NCBI RefSeq assembly: GCF_036543075.1
Contig: NZ_JAZHPF010000005.1
Location: 79,501 to 143,500 of the forward strand
Source: Deinococcus sp. YIM 134068
Lineage (GTDB): Bacteria; Deinococcota; Deinococci; Deinococcales; Deinococcaceae
Length of the DNA: 64,000 nucleotides
Direction of reading: 5' to 3'
The position numbers were made by a program, and so were the translations under genes. Positions 27,415-38,580 of this stretch are shown here, piece after piece. The notes under the pieces are model-generated. The model saw only the letters and a program-made list of their open reading frames with translations, was not told where the DNA came from and searched no databases. How positions within the stretch are numbered: the first letter of the stretch is position 1; every line of letters begins with the position of its first letter.

Positions 27415-28374
27415 ATGCCCGCCGGAGACCCGCCGCATCCCCTCGCCGCCCCCCTCCTCGCCGGGGAACGTCGCGCCCTCGCCAAAGCCATTACCCTCGC
27501 GGAGTCCACCCGGCCCGACCACGAGCGGGAGGCACAAGCCCTCTTGAGCGAGGTGCTGCCCCATGCCGGACGGAGTGTGCGGGTGGGGCTGACGGGCGTG
27601 CCGGGGGTGGGCAAGTCCACCTTCATCGAGGCGCTGGGGGTGCGGCTGGCGGACGCGGGGCACCGGGTCGCGGTGCTGGCGGTGGACCCCAGCAGCGGGC
27701 GGACGGGCGGCTCCATCCTCGGGGACAAGACGCGGATGCCGCTGCTGACGGTGCATCCGAACGCCTTCATCCGGCCCAGCCCCAGCGGGGGCACGCTCGG
27801 CGGGGTGGCGCGGCGCACGCGCGAGGCGATCACACTCTGCGAGGCGGCAGGCTCCACCGTGGTGCTCGTGGAGACGGTCGGCGTCGGCCAGAGCGAGACG
27901 CAGGTCGCGGCGATGACCGACCTCTTCGTGCTGCTCACGCTGCCGAACGCGGGCGACGAACTCCAGGGCATCAAGCGCGGCATCATGGAACTCGCCGACC
28001 TGTGCGTGGTGAACAAGGCGGACGTGGACCCGGCGGCAGCGAGGCGCGCGGCGCAGGAACTCACGGCGGCGCTCAGGTTGCTGACTCCTCACGGTGCGCC
28101 GTGGCAGCCACGTGTTTTGCAAGCCTCCGCACTCACAGGTGATGGGCTGGACGACGTGTGGGCGGCGGTGGAGGACTACCGCTCGGACGGGGGGCGGGTG
28201 GAGCGCCGCCGCCGCACGCAGACGGGGGCGTGGTTCGAGGAATTGCTGAGGGAGGCGGCGTGGCGCGCGTTTCAGGCGGGCGTGGACCCCGAGCGGCTGC
28301 GGGCGCTGCGGGCAGAGGTGCTGGCAGGAACGCTGACGCCCGTGCAGGGCGTGACGGCGCTCATGGGGGGCTGA
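27415..28374 (+). CDS. meaB: MeaB/ArgK-family GTPase (methylmalonyl-CoA mutase chaperone)
   Basis: A G3E-family P-loop GTPase that protects and reloads adenosylcobalamin-dependent methylmalonyl-CoA mutase. It is 319 residues long. The Walker A is [12 protein letters not shown] (about residue 60), with [10 protein letters not shown], a long switch region [11 protein letters not shown]...[14 protein letters not shown], the ETVGVGQSE motif and NKAD for guanine. The dimerisation arm is at the C-terminus. The ATG at 27415 was preferred over an in-frame upstream start because the upstream part translates repeat DNA. The mutase genes are not in the window. Confidence 0.93.
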   Translation: MPAGDPPHPLAAPLLAGERRALAKAITLAESTRPDHEREAQALLSEVLPHAGRSVRVGLTGVPGVGKSTFIEALGVRLADAGHRVAVLAVDPSSGRTGGSILGDKTRMPLLTVHPNAFIRPSPSGGTLGGVARRTREAITLCEAAGSTVVLVETVGVGQSETQVAAMTDLFVLLTLPNAGDELQGIKRGIMELADLCVVNKADVDPAAARRAAQELTAALRLLTPHGAPWQPRVLQASALTGDGLDDVWAAVEDYRSDGGRVERRRRTQTGAWFEELLREAAWRAFQAGVDPERLRALRAEVLAGTLTPVQGVTALMGG

Positions 28375-28430
28375 GCTAGAGGGGAGGGGACGCCCACACT
28401 CACGCGGACGCCCCCTCTTCCCCTGCGGCC

Positions 28431-29360
<930 letters not shown>

Positions 29361-29430
29361 GGGGTTCTCCAATGAATGCCGCCTCTGCGGGCAGCTTCAC
29401 CGGGGTCTATGCGGACTGTCGAGGTTCGGA

Positions 29431-30348
29431 CTACCCGTCCCCCCGAAGATGACCGCCGAGCCAACGCCCGATGAGAACATGGTGGTCCTCGTGGAAGCGG
29501 CGCGGCTGGATGAGCGCGCGGGCGAGGGGAATGGGCCTCGCGGGCAGGGTGTCGGGCACAGGTCGCAGGTAGAGGTGGGCCGTCGTGGGCGCGACGAGGG
29601 CGCGGGCGGGATGGTCGATCACCACATCGGCGGGAAGGGTGGAAAGCTCGCCGGGTGAGAGGACGCGGCCCGGCAGTTCCCACAGCCCACGCCCGATGGG
29701 GTCTGTCCGCGTGTGGAGCCAGACCTGCTCCGCCCGGACGTGGAGCCAGCGTTCCTCGTGGAGATGGGTGCCGGGCGGGAGGGCCGCGCGGGCTGCCTCC
29801 ACCGCCTGCCACTCGGCTTGCAACCGCGAAAAAGCGGGCGTCAGCGCGAAGCGGGTGAGGAAGGCACGCACGGCCTCCGGCACATCGTCAGGAAGGGGTC
29901 GCCCGGTCAGGAACGCCGCGCGGAGGTCGGTCGCATTCAGGCCGGGGACGGAGGGGGTAAGAAGGCGGTCCCAGCCGGGAAACCAGCGCAGGTATGCCGT
30001 GCTCGCGTCCTTCTCGAAGCCGACGAGGGCGGGAGGGGTGGGGCCGAGGGCTTCCCGCGCCGCCTCCCGCACGTCAGCAGCCCACGCCTCCGCGTCGAAG
30101 CGGTCGGCGAGGGGGCGGAAGAGGACGCGACTTCTCCGAACACCCGCTTCCCGAAGTGCCGCGCGGAACATCGCGGCCCGCTCCCCCGCCGTGAAGGGAT
30201 TGCGGACGGAGCGGGCGAGATTTGCGCTGCCGAGGAGGACGAGGACGCGCGGGAAGGCGTCCAACGCGCCCAGCACCGTTCCCACATGTGCCCGGTGCGG
30301 CGGCTGGAAGCGGCCCACGTAGACCGCTGCGCGGCCCTCCCCGGTCAT
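29431..30348 (-). CDS. nadM: Nicotinamide-nucleotide adenylyltransferase with degenerate Nudix-like C-domain
   Basis: Joins NMN and ATP to NAD+. It is 305 residues long. The N-terminal nucleotidyltransferase has [20 protein letters not shown] with the HxxH-like motif and [12 protein letters not shown] near residue 145. The C-terminal ~120 residues correspond to the Nudix half of NadM-Nudix fusions ([20 protein letters not shown]), but the REUXEEXGU catalytic residues are missing, so hydrolase activity is unlikely. It overlaps the upstream pncB by 4 nt as third gene of a niacin salvage operon. Confidence 0.85.
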   Translation of the reverse strand: MTGEGRAAVYVGRFQPPHRAHVGTVLGALDAFPRVLVLLGSANLARSVRNPFTAGERAAMFRAALREAGVRRSRVLFRPLADRFDAEAWAADVREAAREALGPTPPALVGFEKDASTAYLRWFPGWDRLLTPSVPGLNATDLRAAFLTGRPLPDDVPEAVRAFLTRFALTPAFSRLQAEWQAVEAARAALPPGTHLHEERWLHVRAEQVWLHTRTDPIGRGLWELPGRVLSPGELSTLPADVVIDHPARALVAPTTAHLYLRPVPDTLPARPIPLARALIQPRRFHEDHHVLIGRWLGGHLRGDG

Positions 30349-31781
30349 CCCGCGTGGGCGCGCAGCGAGTCGGCCACCCGGTCACGCAGGGCGGCCACGT
30401 CCGCGCCGAGGCTCACCCGGTAGAGGTGGGGGTTGAGGGGACGGCGGGTGCCTGCAGGGAGACGGTTCAGTTCCTCACGCGCCCGCGCCTGTGCATCGGT
30501 CAATGTTTCTGGAGAAGCCGTGCGCCGCCCACCCTCCATCACGACCTCGCGGGCGTCCGCCCAGGTCAGGCCGTCCGGGAGCAGGGTGGAGCGCAGGGGA
30601 TTGGTGGGGTCGCTGACCCGCTCGCCCGCACGTGGCTCGTCGCCCAGGGTCAGCACGTCCAACGCGAACTCCCCCCCCGTGTCCGCCGCCCGCCACACCC
30701 GCTTGGTCCCCGGCAGGCTGGACTTGGCGGGGTCGCCCGTGAGCTTCATCTTGGGCACGCCGCCCAACGCCGCGAGCTTGTACACGCCGCCGAGTGCCCC
30801 GCCGCCCTCCCCGCCCGCCGTGACGAGTTGGGTGCCCACCCCGTACACGTCCACCCGCCCGCCCTCCGCGATCACGGAGGCGATGACCGACTCGGACAGG
30901 TCGTTGCTCGCCAGAATGCGGACCTCGGGAAAGCCCGCCGCGTCGAGCGCCGCCCGGATGTGCCGTGACAGGTACGCGAGGTCGCCGCTGTCAAGGCGCA
31001 CACCGCGCAACTCGTGGCCGGAGGCGCGCAGTTCGCGGGCAACGGTCAGGGCGTTGGGCAGGCCGCTCCGCAGCGTGTCCACCGTGTCGAGAAGCAGCGT
31101 GGTCGTGTCCGGGTAGAGCGCGGCGTAGGCGCGGAAGGCCGTCAGCTCGTCCTCGAAGCTCTCGACCCAGGCGTGGGCGTGGGTGCCGCTGACGGGCATC
31201 CCGTAGCGCCGTCCGGCCTCCACGTCGCTCGTGCCGACGGCCCCACCCACGAACGCGGCGCGGGCGGCACTGATCGCCCCGTCCGGCCCCTGCGCGCGGC
31301 GGGCACCGAACTCCACGACCTGCCCGCCGTGCGGACTCGCCTCCGCCGCCAGCACGCAGCGGGCCGTCTTCGTCGCCACGAGGGTCTGGAAGTTCAGCGT
31401 GTTCAGGAGCGCCGTCTCGACGAGTTGTGCCTCCCACAGCGGCGCGGTGACGGTGAGGAGCGGCTCGTGCGGAAAGACCACCCGGCCCTCGCGGAAGGCG
31501 GTCACGCGCCCCGTGAAGCGCCACCCGCGCAGCGCGTCCAGAAAGGCGGGCTTGAAGAGGCCCAGCGTGTCGAGGTAGGCGAGGTCGTCCTCCGCGAAGT
31601 GCAGCCCTTCCAGCAGGTCGAGCGCCGGTTCCAGCCCGGCCCACACCGCGTACCGCCCCTGAAAGGGTGCGCGGCGGAAATACAGGTCGAAGACCGCCTC
31701 CGCCGCGTGGAGGCCGTGCGCGTGGTAGCCCTGCATCATCGTGAGCTGGTAGAGGTCGGTGAACAGCGGGGAGGCCGTCAT
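30345..31781 (-). CDS. pncB: Nicotinate phosphoribosyltransferase
   Basis: Converts nicotinate and PRPP to nicotinate mononucleotide, the entry step of niacin salvage. It is 478 residues long. Seen: [18 protein letters not shown] at the N-terminus, [22 protein letters not shown] (FGxRR motif), [27 protein letters not shown] and [16 protein letters not shown]. The ATG at 31781 overlaps the transporter stop (ATGA), and the stop overlaps nadM, so the three genes are translationally coupled. An upstream start in the same frame would lie inside the transporter gene. Confidence 0.95.
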   Translation of the reverse strand: MTASPLFTDLYQLTMMQGYHAHGLHAAEAVFDLYFRRAPFQGRYAVWAGLEPALDLLEGLHFAEDDLAYLDTLGLFKPAFLDALRGWRFTGRVTAFREGRVVFPHEPLLTVTAPLWEAQLVETALLNTLNFQTLVATKTARCVLAAEASPHGGQVVEFGARRAQGPDGAISAARAAFVGGAVGTSDVEAGRRYGMPVSGTHAHAWVESFEDELTAFRAYAALYPDTTTLLLDTVDTLRSGLPNALTVARELRASGHELRGVRLDSGDLAYLSRHIRAALDAAGFPEVRILASNDLSESVIASVIAEGGRVDVYGVGTQLVTAGGEGGGALGGVYKLAALGGVPKMKLTGDPAKSSLPGTKRVWRAADTGGEFALDVLTLGDEPRAGERVSDPTNPLRSTLLPDGLTWADAREVVMEGGRRTASPETLTDAQARAREELNRLPAGTRRPLNPHLYRVSLGADVAALRDRVADSLRAHAG

Positions 31782-33121
31782 CCCACCACCTCCGGGAGCC
31801 GTTGCCCGCGCGTCTCCACCCCGATGGCCCAGCCGCAGACGGCGGCGACGGCGAAGCACGCGGCGAAGAGGGTCAGCGCGACGGCGAGCTGCCCGGTCAG
31901 CAGCAGCGCCCCCACGCTGGGGGACAGGACGCTGGCAAGGCGGGCCATGCCGCTCACAAAGCCCATGCCCGTCGTCCGCAGAGGCGTGGGGAAGAGTTCA
32001 GGCGTGTAGGCGTACAACGCTCCCCACGCCCCCAGCAGCGCGAAGGACAGCCCGGCGGAGGTCAGCAGCACGGCGGTCGGCGTCCCCGCGAGGAGGAAGA
32101 GGTAAGCCCCCAGTGCCGAGGCCGCGAGGTAGCCGACGAGGGTGGCGCGGCGTCCGATCCTCTCCACGAGGTACGCGGCCAACACGTAGCCCGGCACCTG
32201 CGCGAGGGCGAGGAGGAGGCTGGTGCGGTACACCGCGCCGAGGTCCAGCCCCTGCGCCCGCAGATAGGAGGGCAGCCACGAGAAGATGCCGTAGTACCCC
32301 AGGCTCAGGCCGAACCAGATCAGCGCGAGGAGGACGGTTCGGCGTCGCAAGGCTCCTTGCAGAAGGGCGGCGGGGGTGACTCTCGGGGCGGGGGGCGGCA
32401 CGGCAAGGGGCACGTCGGGCAGCGCGGCACCGTTCGCCCGCGCGACCCGTTCCAGCGCCGCCCGCGCCTCCCCCTGCCTGCCCCGAGCGAGGAGCGACCG
32501 GGGCGAGTCGGGCACGCCCAGCCGCGCGACGAGGCCGACGATGCCCGGCAGCGCGGCGAGGGCGAGCAGCCAGCGCCACGCCTCCTCCGGCGGGAAGGCG
32601 GTACTCAGCCCCCACGCGAGCGCGGCGACCGCCACCGTCCCCAGCGCCCAGAAGCTCTCCAGGTACACGAGGAAGCGGCCACGCCACGCCGTCGGCACGA
32701 ACTCCGCCATCATCGCGTAGTCCACCGGGAGCGTTCCCCCTATGGCGAAGCCCGTCAGAAAGCGGGCGACGACGAGCCATTCCACGCCCGGCGCGAACGC
32801 CCCCAGCAGGCCGAACACCACCCCGAGCGCCACCGTCGTCAGGAAGACGGTCCGCCGCCCGATCCGGTCCGCGAGCCAGCCCCAGAACACCGCCCCGACG
32901 AGCATTCCCGCGAAGGTGGCGGTCAGGAGCAACGTGGCCGACGCCGCGCCGCGCTCCAGCCCGAAGGCGGCGCTGATGCCGGGGAGCGCGAAGCCCATGA
33001 GGAGCACCTCCATCGCGTCCGCTGCCCACGTCAGGCCGCAGATGGCGAGCAGCCGCCACTGGAAGCGGCCCAGGCCCAGCCGATCAATCGCGTCGTCCAC
33101 CGCCAAACTCGCTTGGGTCAT
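31778..33121 (-). CDS. niaP: MFS transporter, NiaP-like (probable niacin importer)
   Basis: A 447-residue major facilitator of the sugar-porter-like branch with twelve predicted helices. The start [20 protein letters not shown] resembles NiaP/NaiP niacin transporters. The A-loop is [11 protein letters not shown], the domain 2 loop is [11 protein letters not shown], and [19 protein letters not shown] is typical of the family. Being first in an operon with pncB and nadM supports niacin as substrate, by context. The ATG at 33121 lies 8 nt after a TACACT box. Confidence 0.85.
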   Translation of the reverse strand: MTQASLAVDDAIDRLGLGRFQWRLLAICGLTWAADAMEVLLMGFALPGISAAFGLERGAASATLLLTATFAGMLVGAVFWGWLADRIGRRTVFLTTVALGVVFGLLGAFAPGVEWLVVARFLTGFAIGGTLPVDYAMMAEFVPTAWRGRFLVYLESFWALGTVAVAALAWGLSTAFPPEEAWRWLLALAALPGIVGLVARLGVPDSPRSLLARGRQGEARAALERVARANGAALPDVPLAVPPPAPRVTPAALLQGALRRRTVLLALIWFGLSLGYYGIFSWLPSYLRAQGLDLGAVYRTSLLLALAQVPGYVLAAYLVERIGRRATLVGYLAASALGAYLFLLAGTPTAVLLTSAGLSFALLGAWGALYAYTPELFPTPLRTTGMGFVSGMARLASVLSPSVGALLLTGQLAVALTLFAACFAVAAVCGWAIGVETRGQRLPEVVG

Positions 33122-33135
33122 CGCCGAGGAGTGTA
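33122..33135 (-). promoter_or_regulatory. -10 box of the niacin salvage operon
   Basis: TACACT (minus strand, 33135-33130), 8 nt and the niaP ATG. No -35 consensus, ribosome site or known niacin riboswitch or repressor site was recognised upstream. Confidence 0.45.
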
Positions 33136-33331
33136 GTACGGCCTCGATTTGGCCCCGCCTTCCCACACGGGAGGATAAAGGAGGACCTGGGGTCGGGCGA
33201 GAGGGGCCGGAACTTGTGGAGCGTTCGCAGGAGTGAAGCGGGCAGAGCGTTCCGGAGGAATGCGAGGACGGTCAGGCCCTTCCTCATGAGCGAGGCGGGT
33301 CACACGCCTCCTCCTTGAGCTGGGAGACCCG

Positions 33332-33356
33332 GACTCGTCGAGCTGCGAAGCAGAGG
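33332..33356 (-). repeat. Stand-alone copy of the 24-nt hairpin module
   Basis: GACTCGTCGAGCTGCGAAGC plus AGAGG matches the module that is nested inside MITE-like copies at 47273, 55370, 60744 and 62498. No flanking element is present here. Confidence 0.6.
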
Positions 33357-33413
33357 AGGTGAACCGAGCATGGCCCTCAAGGGGACGAACACGTCCACTC
33401 TCCCTCGTCTCCC

Positions 33414-34082
33414 CTACGCCGACGCCGACGCGACTTCCTCTTCCCCCGCCCCCAGGTTCGCCTCCCCCCACGCCACGATCTCGCCAACGACGGGGCCGAA
33501 CGCCTCGCCCGCCTCCGAGCAGGCGTAGAGGGTGTGCGGGGGCCGGGTGGACACCACCCGCCGCCGAATCAGGCCGAGGCGTTCCAACTCGCCCAGACGG
33601 CGGGTGAGGGTGGTGGCGCTGGGGGCACCGAGCGCACGCTGAAGCTCGTTGAACCGCACCTCGCGCGGCGCTTCCCCACCGTCCGGCTCCCGGCGGGTGA
33701 GTTCACGCATGATGCCGAGGGCGTACCGGGCACCCAGCGCGGCGAGCATCGCCTCCGGGTCGCTCACGGGATGGCGGCGGGTGAAGCCCCCCAGCGTGGC
33801 GAACAGCGGACCGAGCGCGCTGCCCCGGCCCGTCAGGGTGTAGACGCCGCCGCACCCCCGGACCACCCCCTCCGCCTCCAACTCGCGCAGCCGCACGCTC
33901 AGCGTGGTCGCGCTCGGCGCACCGCTCAGCCGCCACAGCTCGCAGAAGCGGTGGGGACCGTCCAGCAGCGCCCGCAGGGCGGCCAGCATATGTCTTGCCT
34001 GAAGCAGCCCCAGCGCCCGCGCCGCCCCCGGAGGCTCGGCACCGTCACACTTCACACGGGAGGACACTCCAGGTTCTGTCAT
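33414..34082 (-). CDS. Transcriptional regulator with two HxlR winged-helix domains
   Basis: A ~222-residue regulator. Most HxlR proteins have one winged helix, but this chain has two: residues ~8-100 (KCDGAEPPGAARALGLLQAR, HRFCELWRLSGAPSATTLSV) and ~110-210 (ALGARYALGIMRELTRREPD, LQRALGAPSATTLTRRLGEL). Both share the GAPSATTL recognition-helix core, so this is an internal duplication. The Cys near the N-terminus could be a redox sensor as in other HxlR proteins. It diverges from an NAD(P)-binding protein across a CACTCCA...TGGAGTG palindrome. Confidence 0.85.
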   Translation of the reverse strand: MTEPGVSSRVKCDGAEPPGAARALGLLQARHMLAALRALLDGPHRFCELWRLSGAPSATTLSVRLRELEAEGVVRGCGGVYTLTGRGSALGPLFATLGGFTRRHPVSDPEAMLAALGARYALGIMRELTRREPDGGEAPREVRFNELQRALGAPSATTLTRRLGELERLGLIRRRVVSTRPPHTLYACSEAGEAFGPVVGEIVAWGEANLGAGEEEVASASA

Positions 34083-34097
34083 GCTCCGGGCACCCCG

Positions 34098-34116
34098 CAC
34101 TCCACTTTCTGGAGTG
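34098..34116. promoter_or_regulatory. Palindromic operator between the HxlR gene and oxidoreductase genes
   Basis: A perfect inverted repeat, CACTCCA-N5-TGGAGTG, 16 nt upstream of the regulator start and 68 nt upstream of the divergent gene. Its position suits binding by the tandem HxlR protein and control of both directions. Confidence 0.6.
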
Positions 34117-34183
34117 TAGCCCGGAGGCAACCCATGAAGTGTACGACGCTCCCTGTCCGATATGACCGCGCTCGCCTCGTCCA

Positions 34184-34819
34184 ATGGACCCGGCGATGAG
34201 GCTCGCCATCCTCGGCGGCACCGGGCGGACGGGCCACCTCCTGATCGACGAGGCGCTCGTGCGGGGCCACGAACTGCGGGTCCTCGCGCGGCGTCCGGAG
34301 GCGGTGCATCGGCAAGGCGATCTGCTGACCGTGGTGCCCGGCGACGCCCGCGACCCGGAGGCGTTGCGGCAGCTCGTGGAGGGAACGGAGGCGGTGGTCA
34401 GCGCCCTCGGCCCGGTGAAGGGCGGCCCACCTGACGTGATGACGCTGACGGCGCGGCACCTCATTCACGTGCTGCCAGAAGAGGGGATTCGCCGCCTCGT
34501 CACCCTGACGGGCGCGGGCGTGCCCCACCCCGGCGACCACCCGAAGCCCGCCGACCTCGTGTTCCGCACCCTGCTGCGCCTCCTCCAGCCCGACGTGATC
34601 CGCGACTCGCTGGCGCACGTGGACCTCATCCGCGAGAGCGACCTCGACTGGACGGTCGTGCGGGTGCCCCGGCTCGGCGACGGCCCCATGAAGCCCCTCA
34701 AGGTCGGGCTGGTGGGCGACATCAGCACCCTCGTCACCCGCGCGAGCGTGGCCCGCTTCATGCTGGACGCGGTGGAGGGGGGCGAGCATGTCCGGCAAGC
34801 GCCCGCCATCAGCAACTGA
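34184..34819 (+). CDS. NAD(P)-binding protein, atypical SDR (NAD(P)H-binding family)
   Basis: A 211-residue Rossmann protein. MRLAILGGTGRTGHLLIDEA is the dinucleotide loop, followed by [23 protein letters not shown] and ALGPVKGGPPD. It lacks the classical YxxxK, as expected for atypical SDRs such as flavin reductase-like or NmrA-like proteins. ATG at 34196 is an alternative start giving the motif at residue 1. It is divergent from the tandem HxlR regulator and followed after 45 nt by a quinone-oxidoreductase gene, so these may be its targets. Confidence 0.85.
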   Translation: MDPAMRLAILGGTGRTGHLLIDEALVRGHELRVLARRPEAVHRQGDLLTVVPGDARDPEALRQLVEGTEAVVSALGPVKGGPPDVMTLTARHLIHVLPEEGIRRLVTLTGAGVPHPGDHPKPADLVFRTLLRLLQPDVIRDSLAHVDLIRESDLDWTVVRVPRLGDGPMKPLKVGLVGDISTLVTRASVARFMLDAVEGGEHVRQAPAISN

Positions 34820-34864
34820 GACTGGGAAGCCTCGACTGCCAGACTTCCGGACGGGGGTCCCGGC

Positions 34865-35809
34865 GTGAGGGCCGCCCGCCTCCACTCGTTCGGCCCGCCG
34901 AGCGTGCTGCGGGTGGAGGAGGTCGCTTGGCCCTTCCCCGTGCGCGACGAGGTGCTGATCCGCGTCCACGCCTCCAGCGTCAACGGCACCGACCTGCGGC
35001 TGCGCGCGGGTGGGCTGGGCTTCCTCGCGGCGGGCCAGTTGCCGCTGACCCCCGGCTTCGACGTGGCGGGCGAGGTCGCCGGGTGCGGCCCGGAGGTGAC
35101 GGCCTTTCGGCCCGGCGAGCGGGTGTACGCCCTGCTCGGCCACGGGGGGGGCGGGGCCGCCGAGTATGTGACGGCCCGCCAGTCGCGGGTAGCCCTCGCT
35201 CCGGCCACGCTGCCCCTGACGCACGCGGCGGCGGTGCCCCTCGCCGGGCTGACCGCCCTCCAGGCCCTGCGCGGGGTGGGGCGGCTGCGCGCGGGCGAGC
35301 GGGTCCTCGTGTACGGCGCTGCGGGCGGCATCGGTGCCTTCGCGGTGGCGCTGGCGCGGCTGTTCGGTGCCCACGTCACGGGGGTCGCACGGGCCGCCAA
35401 GCTGGATTATGTGCGGAGTCTCGGTGCCCACGAGGTCGTCGCCACCGGGGAGCTGAACTTGAGCGGCGGGGAGCGGTGGGACCTCATCCTCGACACGCCG
35501 CCCGCCCTGCCCTTCACGCGGGCGCGGGAGGCCCTGACGCCGAGCGGGCGGCTCGTGAGCACCAAACCCGTTCCCCTGCACCCCGCCGAGATGTGGGCGA
35601 GCCTGAGCCAAACGGGGCCGCGCTTCACGGGCGTGCGGACGGCGGAACGCGGGCTGGACCTCGCCCTGCTCTCGCGCCTCATCGACGCCGGGGAACTGCG
35701 GGTGCCGCTCGACCGCACCTTCCCGCTGGAGGACATCCGCGCCGCCCACGAGTACGCCGAGGGACCGGAGGTGCGCGGCAAGGTCGTCGTGACGATGGTG
35801 GGGGAGTAG
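34865..35809 (+). CDS. Zinc-independent alcohol dehydrogenase/quinone oxidoreductase (MDR family)
   Basis: A 314-residue medium-chain reductase. The GroES-like N-domain has [20 protein letters not shown] and [19 protein letters not shown], and lacks the catalytic zinc Cys/His of alcohol dehydrogenases. The Rossmann domain has [20 protein letters not shown] (AAGGIG loop). It probably reduces quinones or enones with NADPH. GTG start. It follows the NAD(P)-binding protein in the block next to the HxlR regulator, which resembles electrophile or quinone defence loci, by inference. Confidence 0.87.
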   Translation: MRAARLHSFGPPSVLRVEEVAWPFPVRDEVLIRVHASSVNGTDLRLRAGGLGFLAAGQLPLTPGFDVAGEVAGCGPEVTAFRPGERVYALLGHGGGGAAEYVTARQSRVALAPATLPLTHAAAVPLAGLTALQALRGVGRLRAGERVLVYGAAGGIGAFAVALARLFGAHVTGVARAAKLDYVRSLGAHEVVATGELNLSGGERWDLILDTPPALPFTRAREALTPSGRLVSTKPVPLHPAEMWASLSQTGPRFTGVRTAERGLDLALLSRLIDAGELRVPLDRTFPLEDIRAAHEYAEGPEVRGKVVVTMVGE

Positions 35810-35859
35810 GGCGGGGCGGGCGTTCGGGGACCTTCTTCCACCGTCCTTCCGCCGTCGAA

Positions 35860-35950
35860 AAGCCTGGACAGGCGTTGCTTGCTACCCCCCACCCAACCTC
35901 CCCCACAAGGGGGAGGGGAAAAAGCACCCCTTCTCGAAGCCCTCCCACCA
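35860..35950 (+). repeat. Partial MITE-like repeat (core)
   Basis: CAGGCGTTGCTTGCTACCCC is followed by CACCCAACCTCCCCCACAAG and GGGGGAGGGGAAAAAGCACC, matching the palindrome and hairpin of the family. The ends are not preserved. Confidence 0.6.
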
Positions 35951-36032
35951 TGAGTGGAGGGAAGGCGAGGCCGCGCGTGCTCGTCCCGTTCACGGGAGCT
36001 TGACTCTCTCCCCCTTCCCCGAACTGCCGATC

Positions 36033-36044
36033 TACACTCCCGCC
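36033..36044 (+). promoter_or_regulatory. -10 box for a leaderless nadE mRNA
   Basis: TACACT (36033-36038), six C/G bases, then ATG. There is no ribosome site. Confidence 0.5.
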
Positions 36045-36902
36045 ATGCCCTCCGACCCTGCCCTCCGGGAGCACATCCGCCGCGAGCTGCACGTCCGTCC
36101 CGAGATAGACCCCGCCGCCGAGGTGGAGCGCCGGGCGGCCTTTCTGGCAGCCTACCTGCGGCAGACCCCGGCGCGCGGCTTCGTGCTGGGTATCAGCGGC
36201 GGGCAGGACAGCACGCTGGCCGGGCGGCTGTGCCAGCTCGCCGCCGAGCGGGTGCGCGAAGGGGGCGGGGACGCGACCTTCCTCGCCATGCGGCTGCCCT
36301 ACGGGGTGCAGGCGGACGAGGTGGACGCGCGGACCTCACTCGCCTTCATCCGGCCCGACCGCACCGTGACCGTGAACATCAAGGGGGCTGCCGACGCGAG
36401 CGCCGAGGCCGCCCACGAGGCGCTGGGCACGCCGCTGCGGGACTTCGTGCGCGGCAACATCAAGGCGCGCGAGCGGATGATCGCCCAGTACGCGGTCGCT
36501 GGGCAGGAAAACCTCCTCGTCGTGGGCACCGACCACGCGGCGGAGGCGGTGACGGGCTTCTTCACGAAGTACGGGGACGGCGGGGTGGACCTCACGCCGC
36601 TGACGGGCCTGACGAAACGGCAGGGGGCGCGAGTTCTTCAGCACCTCGGCGCACCCGAGAGCACCTGGCGCAAGGTCCCCACCGCCGACCTGGAGGACGA
36701 CCGCCCCGGCCTCCCCGACGAGGTGGCCCTGGGTGTAACTTACGGGCAGATCGACGATTACCTGGAAGGCCGCGAGGTGCCGGAGCAGGTCGCCGAGCGG
36801 CTGGAGGCGCTGTTCATAGCGACCCGCCACAAACGCGCCGTCCCCGTCTCCCCCTTCGACGAGGTGCTGGGGAACGAGGGGCTGCCGCGCCCGCCCCGGT
36901 AG
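36045..36902 (+). CDS. nadE: NAD+ synthase (ammonia-dependent)
   Basis: Amidates nicotinate adenine dinucleotide to NAD+. It is 285 residues long, the NadE length without a glutaminase domain. Seen: the PP-loop [16 protein letters not shown] (about residue 50), [50 protein letters not shown] (catalytic region) and HKRAVP near the end. The start was set at 36045 by the TACACT box 6 nt upstream. Together with pncB and nadM 4 kb away it completes a niacin-to-NAD route. Confidence 0.95.
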   Translation: MPSDPALREHIRRELHVRPEIDPAAEVERRAAFLAAYLRQTPARGFVLGISGGQDSTLAGRLCQLAAERVREGGGDATFLAMRLPYGVQADEVDARTSLAFIRPDRTVTVNIKGAADASAEAAHEALGTPLRDFVRGNIKARERMIAQYAVAGQENLLVVGTDHAAEAVTGFFTKYGDGGVDLTPLTGLTKRQGARVLQHLGAPESTWRKVPTADLEDDRPGLPDEVALGVTYGQIDDYLEGREVPEQVAERLEALFIATRHKRAVPVSPFDEVLGNEGLPRPPR

Positions 36903-36920
36903 AGGAGGTCTGTGCTTTTG

Positions 36921-37098
36921 CCCCTTGAATGCCGGATGTACAAGAGCGGGCGTGCCAGACGTTGTGTCGTTCTCCCTCTCCCCTTGCGGGAGAGGGCCGG
37001 GGAGAGGGGTGACGAACCACGCTCGTCCTTCTTCAAGACGATGAAAACACTCCTTCTCTCCAGTTCGTGATTCACATCAACCGTTCCCTGGGGGAGGC
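36921..37098 (-). repeat. MITE-like repeat element, near-complete copy (minus orientation)
   Basis: It starts with CCCCTTGAATGCCGGATGTA, contains the CCCTCTCCCCTTGCGGGAGA hairpin, GGTGACGAACCACGCTCGTC and ends GATTCACATCAACCGTTCCC. No nested module. It lies between nadE and the SDR gene. Confidence 0.75.
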
Positions 37099-37146
37099 CG
37101 GGACTGACACGGCTCCGTAGGTGAGGGGGTGAACAGGCCCAGCCAC

Positions 37147-38175
37147 TCAGCCAACGGGCTTCTCAGCTCCCCCCTCGTTGTACTCCGCCTCCGACGCCCG
37201 CTTGACCGGGTTGTTCCGCGTGAGGGGCGTCTCGGCCTCCGCTCCCCTCATGCCCTCGTTGCTGGGCGTGGGACCGGGCAGGAAGCGGTTGCCCAGCGCG
37301 AGGAAGTCGGCGGTGAGTTGCGGGGCGAGGGCCTGGGCGTAACGCAGCAGCAGGGCGGGACCGCCGATCATCGCCTCGGCGTCGCCGCGCACGAGGGCAT
37401 CCACGCAGCGGCGGGCGGCCTCGGCGGTGTCCAGCGACAGCAGGGGGAGGTTGTCGGCGGTGGCGAAGAGGGCGTATTCCTTCTGGGCCTGCCCCTTGAC
37501 CCGCGCGTGGCGGGGGCTGCCCGTCTGCATCAGCCACGGGCAGACGGTGGTGACGGTCACGCCGTCGCGGGCGAGTTCGGCGCGCAGGGCCTGACCCAGC
37601 CCCGTCACGGCGAACTTGCTGAAGGAATACGGCGTGAGGTGCGGCACGGCGACCTTGCCCCCGATGGACGACACGATCAGGACCCGCCCCTTCGACGCGC
37701 GCAGCAGCGGCAGGGCGAGACGGGTCAGCCGCAGCGGCGCGAAGGCGTTGATCTCCATGATCTCGCGGAAGTCCTCCTCCGTCATGTTCTCCAGCGGCCC
37801 GACCTGAATCAGCCCCGCGTTGTTCACGAGCACGTCCAGCCCACCGTGAACGCGGGCGGTCTCCTCCACGGCGCGGTCGAGGTCGGCCTTGTTCGTCACG
37901 TCGCCCGTGATCGTGTGGACGGTTCCTCCCCGGCCCCGCAGGTCGGCGGCGGCGCGGTCGAGGTCGGCGGCGGTGCGGGCGAGCAGGGTCACGCGGGCAC
38001 CACGGGCGACGAACTCGCGGGCGAGCGCCAGCCCCAGCCCGCGCGAGCCGCCCGTGATCAGGACGCTCCGGCCCGTCAGGTGGTAGGGGGCGACGAGGGC
38101 GCGGCGGCCCACGAGGGCGGCCAGCCCGGCGGCGAGCAGCAGACGCTTGGGGGGACGAAAGGGGCTTCGGCTCAT
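37147..38175 (-). CDS. Short-chain dehydrogenase/reductase
   Basis: A ~342-residue classical SDR with extra termini. The N-terminal ~35 residues include a hydrophobic segment ([18 protein letters not shown]) that may tether it to the membrane. The cofactor loop is [15 protein letters not shown], with [10 protein letters not shown] and the catalytic Ser-Tyr-Lys set in VSSIGGKV...PYSFSKFA. The C-terminal ~60 residues extend past the usual fold. The start at 38175 was chosen because upstream in-frame sequence is antisense to the HIT gene. Substrate unknown. Confidence 0.88.
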   Translation of the reverse strand: MSRSPFRPPKRLLLAAGLAALVGRRALVAPYHLTGRSVLITGGSRGLGLALAREFVARGARVTLLARTAADLDRAAADLRGRGGTVHTITGDVTNKADLDRAVEETARVHGGLDVLVNNAGLIQVGPLENMTEEDFREIMEINAFAPLRLTRLALPLLRASKGRVLIVSSIGGKVAVPHLTPYSFSKFAVTGLGQALRAELARDGVTVTTVCPWLMQTGSPRHARVKGQAQKEYALFATADNLPLLSLDTAEAARRCVDALVRGDAEAMIGGPALLLRYAQALAPQLTADFLALGNRFLPGPTPSNEGMRGAEAETPLTRNNPVKRASEAEYNEGGAEKPVG

Positions 38176-38211
38176 GCCCAAAGTCTGAAGCCCCCCCGCC
38201 CGCCGCCCCCT

Positions 38212-38223
38212 TAGAGTGAAGGC
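38212..38223 (+). promoter_or_regulatory. -10 box for a leaderless HIT-protein mRNA
   Basis: TAGAGT (38212-38217), GAAGGC, then ATG. The 48-nt gap to the divergent SDR start must hold both promoters. Confidence 0.45.
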
Positions 38224-38580
38224 ATGGACAACGCCGAGCCTCTGCCCGCCCGCACCCTCTTCACGCGCATCATCGCCCGCGAACTCCCCAGCGACGTGGT
38301 ATACGAGGACGACCGCTTCATCGCCATCCGCGACATCGCGCCGAAGGCCCCCATCCACCTCCTCGTCATCCCCAAACGGGTGACGGCGCGCGTGGACGAG
38401 ATCGAGGATGCCGCCGAGATGGGCGAGTTGTTCCTCACCGCCACGAGGGTGGCCCGCCAGCACGCCCAGGATTACCGCCTCGTCGTGAACTGCGGACCCG
38501 GAGGAGGGCAGATGGTCTTTCACACCCACGTCCACATCCTCGCCGGGTGGGAGAACGGACCGGAGGGGGACACGCAGTGA
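38224..38580 (+). CDS. HIT-family nucleotide-binding protein (HinT type)
   Basis: A 118-residue histidine-triad protein, a purine nucleoside phosphoramidase in the HinT branch. It starts [20 protein letters not shown] and continues [20 protein letters not shown]. The catalytic triad is in [16 protein letters not shown] (HxHxH, about residue 98). The stop overlaps the next gene as GTGA, so it is coupled to a HAD phosphatase. Confidence 0.93.
   Translation: MDNAEPLPARTLFTRIIARELPSDVVYEDDRFIAIRDIAPKAPIHLLVIPKRVTARVDEIEDAAEMGELFLTATRVARQHAQDYRLVVNCGPGGGQMVFHTHVHILAGWENGPEGDTQ

Noticed and set aside
29431..30348. Active Nudix hydrolase domain in NadM
   Set aside because: The catalytic REUXEEXGU residues are not present after [12 protein letters not shown].
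33118..33471. Frames of 67-117 residues between niaP and the HxlR gene
   Set aside because: They translate repeat-like, Arg/Pro-rich DNA and have no ribosome site or family resemblance.
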